This document shows, in pieces, positions 8,677 to 19,900 of a stretch of DNA of 64,000 bases. The first letter of the stretch is position 1, and the number at the start of each line of letters is the position of its first letter. The DNA is from Paulownia fortunei (lineage: Eukaryota > Streptophyta > Magnoliopsida > Lamiales > Paulowniaceae), in contig CM033121.1 in assembly GCA_019321725.1 (NCBI GenBank), forward strand, positions 7,192,001 to 7,256,000. Direction: 5' to 3'. The notes under the pieces are model-generated. The model saw only the letters and a program-made list of their open reading frames with translations, was not told the DNA's origin and ran no database searches. Position numbers and translations under genes: made by a program.

Positions 8677-11600
8677 ATGTTGAGAAAGTACATTGATAAC
8701 AAGTTCTTAGACGCTGCTAGTTTTTACATCCTTTCAGCTGCCCTGTTGATCATGACCTTTATTCTTCTTCAAAATCATATACAATATTTTGAAATATCGC
8801 ACAAAAAAGAGCAGCATGAGAGGCAAAGTTGTTCTTATCACTGGTGCTTCATCAATCATCAGGAATTAGAGAGGTAAAGCTATTCATTTCCCTTCTTTAT
8901 CAGCTCTTTTTCCCTTTTCTTTTTTGTACACTTCTGTGTTCTGATAGTTGCAATATAATTTTAGTACATGTCCTACAAATGCGCAAAAAAATAAGCTTTT
9001 CTGGCAATTGTTGCAAGAAGAGAGGACTTGTTAGAATAGGATGCTTAATGCCCCAATAGAATTGGGTGTATTATACTCTTTTGCTTTTGAAAAGACAATC
9101 TTATTGAGAATCATATTAATAAAAAGATATTTTCTTTATCTTATGTTTTGCATCTTTTATTTTTGTACATTAGATAAAGTCCTTAAACCAAATTTAGCTA
9201 TGAGGCATGATCGCGCATATGATGGCGATCATGGAACATACCTCTAAGGTTTTGGTCTTAAATAAGTTTTGAGTCGAGAGCTTTTTGAGATGGGACATCA
9301 AATAGCTCATTAAGACTCGCACATATAATGCATACTCATTAGACGAGAATGTCACATTTCATTGGTATTAGCGTAGAGACGTAAGTGCAAGTATGTGGGT
9401 GCTTGTTAGGGAACAAGTACACCGAACATGGCCTTAGTTGGAGGCTTTGTCCGTCAAAACAAGAATTTCTGTGTTACGATAGTACACGACTAGTCCTCAG
9501 ACTTGAGGCATGATGGTAGCCTTGTGTGCATCCCGCACCACTTTGATATATTTTCTAATTACTTGACAATTACAAAGGGGTTATGTTGGGTGTTGCACTA
9601 GTGTGCATGGAGGTTTATCAGTGGCCAATATAGAATTCTACACTTATCTTTTTTAAATAAGGGAATCTCCTATATTTTCATAATTCATGATTCAAAAACC
9701 TTGGCCAAGGCAGAATGAATCGTGATTCATTTAGAATCATTTGAACTTGAAATGGAATCACAGTTATTGAATCATTTAGGGTTTCGACTTATAATCCATG
9801 CCTTAAATTCAATCGAGAGATTAGCTATCGAAAGAACCGTACGTGTATGGTACTCGCAACTGAAATAGGTTTACTCGTTATTTCACCTAAAACTAGTTTG
9901 TCATGATTACTTGCTAGGTGTTTTCATGGATAGTGAGGTTTTTGGAATTAAGGAGTTAATTCCAAGCGGATTAATTAATTGAATTAATTAATTAGAATAA
10001 TTATTATTCATAAGTTGCAAATGTTTTAAATCCACTACTAGCTTAGTAGTGAAGCTAAGAGGGTCACACATCTTTATGGAAAATAACATTTCTAATTTTA
10101 GATTTTATCCAATAGTTGAAAATTAATTAATTAATTAATACATACTGATTAATTAATTAATTAATTAATTAAGGGTTCTATTTAATTTAATGGTTAAATT
10201 AAATTATTTAATTAAGTAATTAAATTATTTAATTTGACCTAATTTGATTAGGAAGCCCAAATGGAGTAAATTAAATTAATCAATTGAATTGATTAAATTG
10301 GAATTGAATCAATTGAATTGATTTGGGAATTTTTGAGTTCAAGCCCAAAATTAATGTGGATCACTTAAGAAGCTCATTAAAATATAAAAAAAAAAGAGAA
10401 TAAATTAAATAAATATGATTTATTTAATTAACATATTTATAGATAAATAAATATAGTGACCAATTTTATGGGATAAAATCGGCCACTAAGATTTAATTTA
10501 TGTATAAATATAATTATAGTATATATATGATATCTATCTATCTTGATATTATTTGAAGAGTTCAAATTAATATCAACAATATATGTAGACAATTTTGATG
10601 ATTAATGTAGTTTCAAATTAGTCCACATACAATAAGAGAGAGAAAATAGAAGAATTTTTGGAAGATTTAGAATCCTTTCAAGATAAGGTTTTGAAATAGT
10701 TCAAAATTGAAAAACTTTTCAAAAGTTGGAAAGGGATTAAAATTTTCAGCTCTATATATATGATGGATGAAAATTACATAATTCAATTCAAAAATTTTGA
10801 GCAAAAATTATTTTGTTTAAAATCTTCTATTTTTACTCTCCAAGAAAAGAAAAGAAAGAAAAAAGAAATCAGTTTATTGTTATTCTCTTCACATTGTTGT
10901 TTCAAGAACTTAAAGAATCAATTTTTATTGTTCTTGAAAATTTATCCGATTTTATATTTATTTATATATTTACTTGAATAAGCACGATTGCTAAAATCGC
11001 TTTCGAATCAAAAGGGTTAAATTTATGTTTGATAAAAAATTTAATTTTTAGGCTGTATATACCCCTACGATTATAGTGAACCCAAAAGGACTGCCCGAGG
11101 AAAGTTGCAGAGAGGGCTAGCTCATGAGCTTGGCTCTCCTGATGTTACTATTTGTGCAGACGTTTCGAATTTTAATGATTGCAGGAGATTTGTTGATGAA
11201 ACAGCCAATCATTTTGGTTTGAACTGATTTGCTCTCAATGATCTTTATTTCTTGGCAAGGTTTGGTAATACTGATGTATATGATCTCTAACATGACAAAA
11301 TTTATGCTGTTCTGCTAAAACTTGGCAGATCATCTTGATTTTTTGAAAAATAAAGAACAGAAAAGTAAGAGTTTGATTATAAATAGATTCATGCAGATCC
11401 TCACATTTTCAAGATCGTGCCTAATTTCGTATGTTCTTGCCCATATAAGGTCATGACTCTTATGTCCAAAAATGAGACATAAATGAATATGTTCCAGCTC
11501 TTTAGGCATTTTTCTTATATGTAGGTTAAGGGGTCGAACCACGTAATCTTTCTATAGTTCTTATGCTTTCTTTTTTCATTTTCCTCATTACAAGTTAAAC

Positions 11601-12240
11601 TTTAAGTGTTCAATTTTCTTGAAAGTTACTCCATGTCTGCAGTGGATCATCTGGTGAACAATGCGGGGGGATCGGCAGCATATATTTAGTCAATGAGGGA
11701 ACTGAAATTAAAAAGTTTGCACCTGTCATGGAAATTATGTGTATTTCTCAAAGGAAAATGGCATGTAAGAAAATTATAATTTTACAAGCTGTTTGGTTTT
11801 CTTCACCATGATCATCTTTGTCCTGTTCTCTTTTCTTTTTCGGGTTTATACTGAAAAATTTCTTTCATTCAAAACAATGAACAGAACATTAACTTCTGGG
11901 GATCAGTCTATCCAACTTATTTTGCGATTCCCCACCTCAAGAAAACCAAAAGGAAAAATCGTCGTCAATTCATCAGCTGCTGCATGTATCAGCACACCAA
12001 GTATCTCTGCCTTCATTGTTAACATTTTTTTCTTGATCTTAATACCATTTTTAGGCAGGTCAGCACTGATAAGCTTCTATGATTCACTAAGAGTCGAGTT
12101 GGCTCCTGAAATTACTATTACAATAGTTTACTCTGGGGCTCGTTGAATCAGAACTCACACTAGGGAAGCAAATGAGTAAGGAAGGTCTGATGCAGCATGA
12201 CCAAGCAGTAAAAGATGTTAGAATAGCTAGAAGTTTACTT
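8677..12240 (+). pseudogene. SDR / steroleosin-like (11-beta-hydroxysteroid dehydrogenase-like) pseudogene
   Basis: NADP(H)-dependent short-chain dehydrogenase of the oil-body/ER steroleosin type. Remnant exons in order: 8677-8875, a hydrophobic N-terminus ('FYILSAALLIMTFILL') then 'GKVVLITGASS'; ~11051-11226, 'HELGSPDVTICADVSNFNDC'; ~11640-11700, 'DHLVNNAGGSA'; ~11880-12010, 'INFWGSVYPTYF' and 'KGKIVVNSSAAACISTPS'; ~12055-12240, 'SALISFYDSLRVELAPEI' and 'GKQMSKEGLMQHDQAVKDV'. A 7-bp tandem insertion in exon 1 (near 8855) destroys the GxxxGxG cofactor turn. The catalytic Tyr-x-x-x-Lys is missing at the last exon junction, and frames shift between exons. The C-terminus is absent. The family call is firm; the exact subfamily is less so. 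Confidence 0.8.
9240..11045 (+). other. Long intron of the SDR pseudogene, probably swollen by an insertion
   Basis: About 1.8 kb between the first two remnant exons. Short palindromic 'ttaattaatt' runs fill 9950-10330. A TATA-like 'ctatatatatgatgg' lies at 10751-10765, followed by a pyrimidine/purine-rich leader-like stretch up to 10990. These traits fit an LTR or large non-autonomous retroelement inserted in the intron, but I found no terminal repeats or coding domains to prove it. Confidence 0.35.
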
Positions 12241-12439
12241 AATATGTGTATGACTGCAGCTGGGATCTTCTGTCACACTTTTATTTATTTTTTAAATATT
12301 ACCAGCAGTAAAAACATCTTAAGTAGATGGATTCCCTTCAGTAGTAACTATACTGCATAGGTTTAAATCGAAGAAGACTGCCAAGCACATATGATCATGA
12401 GATAATTGAATATGTGTGACACCACAAATGGTGACTGAA

Positions 12440-13420
12440 GATCTACAATGTTCAGCCGGTTACGGTTTTATCCAACCAGAAACCAACGGGTTGGACCTGA
12501 CGGTTCCACGGGCCTAGACCGTCCGGCCCGACCCGGTGGTTTTTTAATTTTTTATTTATTAACAAATATAGTATAAAATGTGTTATAGAAGTTTTGAACC
12601 CATGAGCTCCAAGTTATTAACATAACACTTTAACCAACTAAACTAATAGATCATATGCTTATAATTTTGAATAAGTGCATAAATAAGTCTCATGATTTAT
12701 TTTTTTTCGTTTTTTTTCTCTCAAATTATTTGTCTTGTTTCTGAAAATCAATATAATTGGTGTTGTGTCCCTTTTTAAATTTTATTAATTAGTTGCAACA
12801 AGTTATAAATCAAGTCCTATATTTAAATATTGTATATTTCATCTTAATAATAAGTTTTGAAAATTATCTAATAATGCTACTTTATAATTATCTTAATAAT
12901 AAATAAATGATGTTACTTTATAATATCTGATGTTTATTCATCAACTTCTCATTTAGTATTATTAAATTATTGTAATGCTGTATCGATTTAATATGATAAC
13001 ATTAACTCCAAAAATCAAAATTTAGTAAATTATGCTTTATCAATACAATGTAAATGGAAAAATTATTTTTTAAAAATTTTATAAATTAATTTAGTCATTT
13101 TTGTTTTTTACCCTTAAATTTTAGCTATTTTTTTTTTCAAATTTAAGTTAAATTTTATTCATTAAGTTCAAAAATTAACAATATTTTTTGCAAATTTAAG
13201 TTCAAAAAATTTTAAAAAAAATAAAATAAAATATAAGGGTTGGAACCGAAACCGGAATCGAAATCGGACCGGTGGTTCTGGGAACCCGAACCGTAACCGT
13301 AACCGGCCTTAACAGTTAAGGTTAAAAATCGAGATTTACTTGAACCATAAAACCGATAGTTCCAAATCATAATCGGCGGTTTATGAACCGTGATCAGGTT
13401 TAGGTACCACTCTATTTGTA
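12440..13420. mobile_element. Possible non-autonomous hAT-like element
   Basis: Both ends carry clusters of short 'aaccg/ccggtt' motifs (12460-12540 and 13240-13400) in a region that is otherwise almost pure A/T. Arrays of such subterminal motifs are usual for plant hAT derivatives. I could not define exact terminal inverted repeats or an 8-bp duplication. A tRNA-like sequence lies inside (12588-12652). Confidence 0.35.
12588..12652 (-). repeat. tRNA-Ile-derived sequence (pseudo-tRNA or SINE head)
   Basis: On the minus strand the sequence contains 'TTAGTTTAGTTGGTTAAAG' (A-box/D-arm), 'TGTTAATAAC' where tRNA-Ile(AAU) has its anticodon loop, and 'CATGGGTTCAAAAC' (T-arm/B-box). The acceptor stem is not formed and several stem pairs are broken, so this is not a working tRNA gene. 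No tail or target-site duplication was seen. Confidence 0.5.
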
Positions 13421-14394
13421 GTTCTAGTTTTGTAAGTTAAAGTTATTATAAAAACTTTGGTAGGAAAGGAAAGAAAATCATGGGCTTGTCAGCGAGAAAA
13501 GGAAAAATAAAATAAAAAAGAACTTCTTGAGAATTTTTTTTTATAAAAAACTCATTCATCACAAAAAGGTAAGGTAATCATAAAAATTCAAAAATCACTC
13601 AAAACCGACCGCATCGTAATACATCAAATTATTTTTACTAAATTATTACATAAACTGTGATTTAAAAAATCAATTAAAATTACATCACCTTATATGGTTT
13701 GACGGCGGTTTGGAGTTTGAATAAGTCGAATTGCACCACATTTATATGTATATTAAATTTATTAATAATTAATACTAGTTTTAGTATTGACAATTAATTT
13801 GTAATTATAATATTTATTTAAATTTTACAAAATTAACTTTTTATGTGCTCATTAACATTTCATAAAATTTTTTGATTTTTCATTTATATTAAGTAGTAAT
13901 ACAAGGAGCATGTATGTTTAATTTTAATATTAAAAAGTTTAACATTTTCTTTTTCTTATAGAAGAGTTGGTTTAATTAATTTTTTCAAAAAAAATTTACT
14001 TACTTTTCAATTATTTACTTTTTCTTTGTAGTTTATGGCATATGAATGAGTAAATTTTCTTTTCTAAGAATTAGAAAATGAACAAAATAATTTTATTTTT
14101 ATTTTTATTTTTGTGTACATACTCAATAATTTTTATGTTAATGATATTTGTATATTCAAATAATTTTTTTCTATTCTCATTTTGAAATATTGAGATTTTT
14201 TTTTCTCTATCGTGCATATTATAAATTAAATGAATAAGTATAATATATGAAGTTGAAATTTATGCATAACGATGTAACTATTAGTTAATACTAGAATAAT
14301 TATGCTATCATTTTCAGGATAAAAACTAGAGTTTTATTTTCATATTAAAGTGATTTTTTCTACCAATATTTATTTATTTTTTTACTTAATCATT
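13421..14394. other. Intergenic, AT-rich with transposon-like fragments
   Basis: No gene. The part around 13560-13740 includes 'aaccgaccgcatcg' and 'ggtttgacggcggtttgg' separated by A/T-rich DNA. This resembles the ends and interior of the same hAT-like family seen at 14395-14575. The remainder is low-complexity A/T. Confidence 0.35.
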
Positions 14395-14575
14395 TCTCTT
14401 TATTGATAAAAAACTATCAAATCATCCGCTACAACTTAAAATCGTACTTTTCGTTTTACTTGACAAAATTATAATTTAAAATTATTTTTTAATAAAATCG
14501 CATATAATAATTTTATTTAAAATTAATTAAAAAAAAATTACAAAACAGTACCATGATCACCCTACAAAGACGAGG
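14395..14575 (-). mobile_element. Fragment of a dispersed MITE-like family (copy 1)
   Basis: Read on the minus strand from 14575, it begins 'gtagggtgatcatgg' and continues with 'aattataattttgtcaagt'. The same order of blocks appears at 61735-61935 ('ttagaggtgattatcgg' then 'aattataattttgttaagt') and, more weakly, at 30745-30885. Such short, A/T-rich, multi-copy sequences with a common TAGxGGTGATxA end look like hAT-type MITEs. Confidence 0.4.
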
Positions 14576-14905
14576 AAAATAAGAAAAAGTCCTCTCATTC
14601 TCCAATATGTCGATAGCCTCTTCCTCCCTATTACTCAATGTTTTTTAAACAACTAAATGAACTTGAGATTTTGTGTTTTTTTTTTTTAATTTTGTTATCC
14701 TTTTTTTATATTTTCCTTTCCTTATCAAAATCTTTCAACCAAACAAAATGGATTGTCAATTTTTTGAAATGGAATGCGCAAGTCCTTTTTATCAATTGTA
14801 CTACGATAGTTTCTTTAGTTTTATCATTTATGTTGGACTTTTGTGAACCTAGTTTAATATTTGAACGCTTGGTTTTGGTGAAAAAAAAAAAGAAAAGAAA
14901 ATAAT

Positions 14906-15501
14906 TAGAAATGGCAACAACTGTTATGGGTTTAATCAAATTTGATATTCCATCCTATTTCAATTTAGGATCTCTGACCCATTTGAACCCGCATACACGT
15001 TAATAATTTTGACCTTATATGGAAACAATTAATAAAAATAAAAACTTTGCAAGAGAAAGAAAGCACCTTCTCATTAACATTCACACTTCCACCATAACTC
15101 TGTACCTTCTGTGGCAAAGGGAGAGAGACAAAGTTCAAGGTGTTGCGCCCGTGGCGGGAGAGAGAGCCAGAGAGATTCGCTAAAATAAACAGTAAGGATG
15201 ATCATCGCTGGAAGAGACCAAGGGTCCGCCGTCGGTGGTTGGTGGTAGAAGGCCATAACAGAAATGTTTGGAGTGAAGCGTTGATTCTAAAGAGAGGGAA
15301 AAGAGTAATAATACAGAATCAAGGAAAACCAAACAACTAAAGTACTTCTTCTACAAGAAAAAAAATTAATACGGCCCGAGTCTACACCTATTACCCGAAC
15401 CCTATCAGATTTAAAAAGTCAAAATTTATTACCCAATTGAAAATCCATCTAACAATGCGGGTTGGTTCATGACGGCTCCGAATAAACCATTACCATCTCT
15501 A
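14906..15501. mobile_element. hAT-like MITE, ~600 bp
   Basis: The ends are inverted: 'tagaaatggcaa' at 14906 and the complement of 'tagagatggtaa' ending at 15501 (10 of 12 positions match). The ends and subterminal parts carry 'cccgcatacac', 'cggcccgag' and 'gcgggttgg', typical of plant hAT derivatives. The centre (about 15060-15350) is noticeably more GC-rich and holds overlapping frames on both strands. It may be captured host DNA, but I recognise no protein. The flanks are A-rich, so a target-site duplication cannot be judged. Confidence 0.55.
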
Positions 15502-15680
15502 AAAAGAAAAAATAACCAAGCAAAAATAGTATTACTTAAAGTGAAAAAAATATTTTTCTTTATATTTTTCCCACTAAATTCTAAGGAGCAAACCTAATAC
15601 AATAGTCCACATCCTACTAATCACTTTTTCTAATTTAAATTTAACATCATGCATGTCAAATTATTTTTACCCATTTAATC

Positions 15681-16930
15681 AATAAGGGCAAAATATATAT
15701 TTTCCCCTTGAACTATATCCCTTATTAAATGCTCCCCTAAAATAAAATTTTCATTTACTCCCTGAACTATGACATAAAATTAACCCCCTTCATAACATAT
15801 GAATTATCGTTATCACCCTTAATTATTATTTTTCATATTACTTTTATCTTTTATCTTTTGATAATTTTTTATTTTTACCATTTTTTTTTCTTCTCTCCCA
15901 AGCCGCTCCATCATAAACCCAGCCGCTCCCGCCACCCCATCTCCCCCATAACCCAGCCCCTACCCCACCCTAATTAGCCCCCTTCACCTCCCCCAATCCC
16001 CGTCCACAACATTGTCCATGGCCTTCCCTAACTCACTGCCATCCACCCCAAAAAAGGAAAAAGAGGGCTTCTTTACTGTAAGTCCCAACTTAGGATTTTT
16101 AGTGAAAATTAGGGTTTCTTTAGTCACTGCCAGAGCACGCTCCCATAAAGACAAAAGCCTGAAAATCCTATTTGAAGTGCCATTTGGCTTCTCTGTTGAT
16201 GACGCATTAGACCAGCAGCAGTCATGGAGAGCACCTTCGAGCCAAGGTAAAAAACTTGGATTTGAAATTCAAGTCGTCAAGAATCTTGCCCCGTTTGCAA
16301 GCTTTTCCAGTTTTCGGTCCAGTTCAAGCTCCACCCATATGTCTAGGAAGTCAAATCTAAACCTGAATCCTCTTTTTCCTTGAAACCAAAAGTTTTAAAG
16401 CTCAAATTCCTAAGATATTCAAGAATTTTCATGGTAAATGTTCTAAAAACAAAGAAATTTTCACTTCTTCGTGAATTAAAAACATCAACCTAGTCTATCC
16501 GATATTTTAAGGTAATTTTCAATGGGATTAGTTGTTGGGGCGGCGGCGGAGTGGACTGGGTAGAGGGAGGGTTGGGTGGAGGCAGGGCGGAGCTGAATAT
16601 CAAGCCAGAATTATTTTTTAAAATTTTTTTTATTATTTAGGGAATAAATTTTTAAAATTTATTAATTTTATGAATAAAATTAATAATAATTAAAAAAAAA
16701 ATAGAATTGAGATAGAAAGATAAAAGGTGGTGAAAATAAAAATAAAAAATAGTGATTAAAATGAAATAAAAAATAATAATTGAGGGTATTAATGAAAGCA
16801 CGTTATATGATGGGGGAAAGTGTTATATATATCATAGTTTAGGGGGGCAAGTGGTGCAAAACTTAGTTTAGGAAGAGTGTTTAATACAAGAGATATATAG
16901 TTCAAGGGTAAAATGTATTTTGCCCAATAA
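15681..16930. mobile_element. Long-TIR (Mutator/foldback-like) element, 1.24 kb
   Basis: The left end 'gggcaaaatatatatttt' at 15686 and the right end at 16925 are inverted copies. Similarity continues for roughly 200 bp (phrases such as 'cttgaactatat' on the left and their complements on the right). The 5-bp sequence AATAA flanks both ends (15681-15685 and 16926-16930) and is a plausible target-site duplication, though it is low-complexity. The interior (15900-16600) is GC-rich, and its outer parts are also inversely related (CCGC-rich left, GGCGG-rich right). Confidence 0.7.
16018..16383 (+). CDS. Hypothetical 121-codon ORF inside the long-TIR element
   Basis: Open from an ATG at 16018 to a stop at 16383. 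The product is Ser/Lys-rich ('PSTPKKEKEGFF', 'SSFRSSSSSTHMSRKSNLN') and matches no family I recognise. It lies in the GC-rich interior of a TIR element and has no transposase motif. It could be a fragment of a host gene captured by the element, or chance. There is no evidence of expression. Confidence 0.2.
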   Translation: MAFPNSLPSTPKKEKEGFFTVSPNLGFLVKIRVSLVTARARSHKDKSLKILFEVPFGFSVDDALDQQQSWRAPSSQGKKLGFEIQVVKNLAPFASFSSFRSSSSSTHMSRKSNLNLNPLFP

Positions 16931-19900
16931 TCTAGGATTATCTCATGTTTTGTAAATAACAAACTGACCTTGTGTTTGTATTCTCTCCACTGCCATGTTA
17001 ATTAATTGTTAATTAGTAATATAGTTGATTAACATTCATCCTCACTCACCCTTCGTGCTCTTATTTTCTTTCTTGTTCTTCACCTTCAGTACACCTTAGC
17101 AAAAAAAAAATATTCCCTCAAGAAAATTAAAACATTGAAAAAAAAAATTCCCAACCTTTCGACAAGAAAAGTTAGGTAAATTAAAATAAAAAATAATTAT
17201 ACAGAACGAAAGCATAAAACTTAATCATTAATCAACCCTCAAGAACCCAATTTCTTTCTTTTTTATGTAATGAAAAGAAAATAAAAATCTACTTAAAAGT
17301 AAAATACTACTAACTAAAAAGAAAATAAAGGAGCAATAACCCCTCTTGATAGAACAAGAAAGAGTTCATTGCCCCTTATATCTATATATTCTATTTCAAA
17401 ATCTTTATACACTAAGATCAAATCTTATCCATTTGTTAGAGAATAAACATACAATATATTATATTTCATTTTCAATTGTCAGCATACTACATTTTTATGT
17501 TCTACTGATGATGCTTGAAATCAGCAGGAGGGCAAATTAGTAATCTCGAGCACTCAATCTTTGGATCACTAATTAAGGTCAAAAATTTGCCTTCAATCAC
17601 GAAACACATGTATGATAATTGGGTCAAAATCCATTGGATTACTCGGACACTCAAGTCAATAAATCAATTTGAGAGTAATAAGTAGAGTGAAAACAGGTTG
17701 TTTGGGGCAGTAATGCAAACCTTTACTTTGGAATTTTGGAATTATTGATACCTTGGATGGTGGGATTTGGTAGGAAATAATCCTGGTTTATTACCCTAGA
17801 ATTAGGTTTTAGGCAATGATTCCTCCTAATCTTGCCTAGGTTTCATTAATTGCCAACTTCTCAAGTACCTAATTGTCCTTTATGACAAGCTTTCAAAAGA
17901 TTTAAATCCAAATATGTAATGAGATTTGGGCTGATCGTGACATAATATTCACTGTTTTATTTCTTCACACTATAAAAATTTTCCGAGTTCGGAGGCCGAA
18001 AGAAAAGTCAATATAACAAGCTTGAATATGAGTTGCTCATGTACAAATCTTCAACCTTTCTTCTCACACCAAACTTGAACTATAACAATTAAAAAACACT
18101 AGGCATTGATGGAGGTTTCTTGCTTTTTTTTTATTAAAAAAAAATATCTTGCCTTCTGTACCTACTTTTTTTTAATGGGGAAAAAAGATTAAAAAAAAAA
18201 AAAAAAACTTTGAATTCAAGTGACCGAATGATATGTCAACAACTTTGCTTTAAAAAAGGGTCCCAATATGTCTTGAAGCTGGCCAACATTACACATAAAG
18301 AGACACATAAACCGATCATCACGGCCACCTACCAATTTCTATCAATTACTGTTAAACTTAACACACAGGAAATATCTCAAGAAAAAAACAAGGGAAAATC
18401 TGGAATGATATATCAGTTTTGGCAAAAGTTCACTGTGCTACTTCAGTTCTTCCTGTCTAAAATTCAGAACCACTCATTTGGTTGCTAGAATATGTGTACT
18501 TCATTTCATGTCATGCAAGTTCTGAAAATTAATGAGCTTGTTTGTTTATGTTTTTAGAGGGCATTTTCAAGATATTTTTATTTCTGTCATTTATTGGGGT
18601 GATAACATTTTTATTCGGTTTTTATGTGAAAAATAAAAATTCTTTTGGTTTAATTTGATTGAAAAGTTAAATTTATAGGGTTTGAATATGTTAGAAATTA
18701 GTTTTAAAAGTTGAGTTTTGACTTAACTTTGATCAATAATTTAAGTGTGTTTTATTTAATAAAAATAAAATTAATTTTATTAAATATAATTTACACAATG
18801 GGCAGATAAGTTTAGTGTATCTAATTTTTTAAAATTAATTTTGAGTAAATGAGAAATTAAAATATAAATTAAAAGCTTAATTGATGAAAATAAAAAATTG
18901 AGAAAGTAAAAAATCAACATTTCACACTGAAAAATATACTAAAATATTACTATTTTATTGAGCTCAAGTTGGAGGTCCCAAAGGATGCCAATAGTATTTT
19001 GATTGACCTATATTTTTGTAAGTATGAACCAAAGCCGACATGCGAGCACAATTGATTTGTGCTTGGTTGGTCTATTTGATATATATTTTTATACAAAATA
19101 AATTAATATTTTTTTTATTAAAATCAACTAACAAAACAAATGGGTATCTAGTGGTGCAAATAACAAGTTCACAGTGTCAACAAATAATAAAGAGTGAACA
19201 GAGTAATGTATCCCTAAAGAGTGTATGAATAACTACCAAATATAGATTACATATGTTATATTTGACCTAACAATTTTAGTGGTTATTGAATTAAAATGCA
19301 AGAACTAACAAATTAAAACAAAAGCAACTAAAACCCAATGAGATTAAATGATTGAATTCAATACTAAGAAGAGTCAAGGCCTTGGTCCTATATGGTTATG
19401 AACCTAGCTCAATTGTGATTAAGAATAATGTGAGTTGTGTGACGATAGATCTTTCTAATGTAATGATACTCTCTTGAGTCGGCCTAAATATATTCTTAGT
19501 AGGCCACTGATACCATTTCTAACTACGGGTCATCCTACTAAAAGTGCATTAACCTTTGTGAATTCCATTAGCTTTCAATTTTTACACTTATGACTATCGT
19601 ATATATATAGGGGTCTCCATGGCATATACTACCCGAACTATTGTTACAACCATACCTCTTGGTCTTAATTACAATAATTAAAATCAACTTAATTGATCAA
19701 GTCTCAATAGCGCATAGCATATGCTCATCATAATAAAAACAACATTCCAATCACAATATAAATATCAAATCATAACTCCATTAAGATGGCTTTCCAAACC
19801 TTGACAAAAGTGGTTTAATTCATATTGAAATTAAACAAACACCAAGTGTGTATAAATATCATGATTCTTATAAATTTCTCAAAATTAAACAATAAAAGAA

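Noticed and set aside
12588..12652. Functional tRNA-Ile gene
   Set aside because: Acceptor stem absent and arms mispaired; kept only as a relic.
18210..18488. 92-codon plus-strand ORF
   Set aside because: No motif, no codon or composition contrast with flanks, starts next to a poly-A run.
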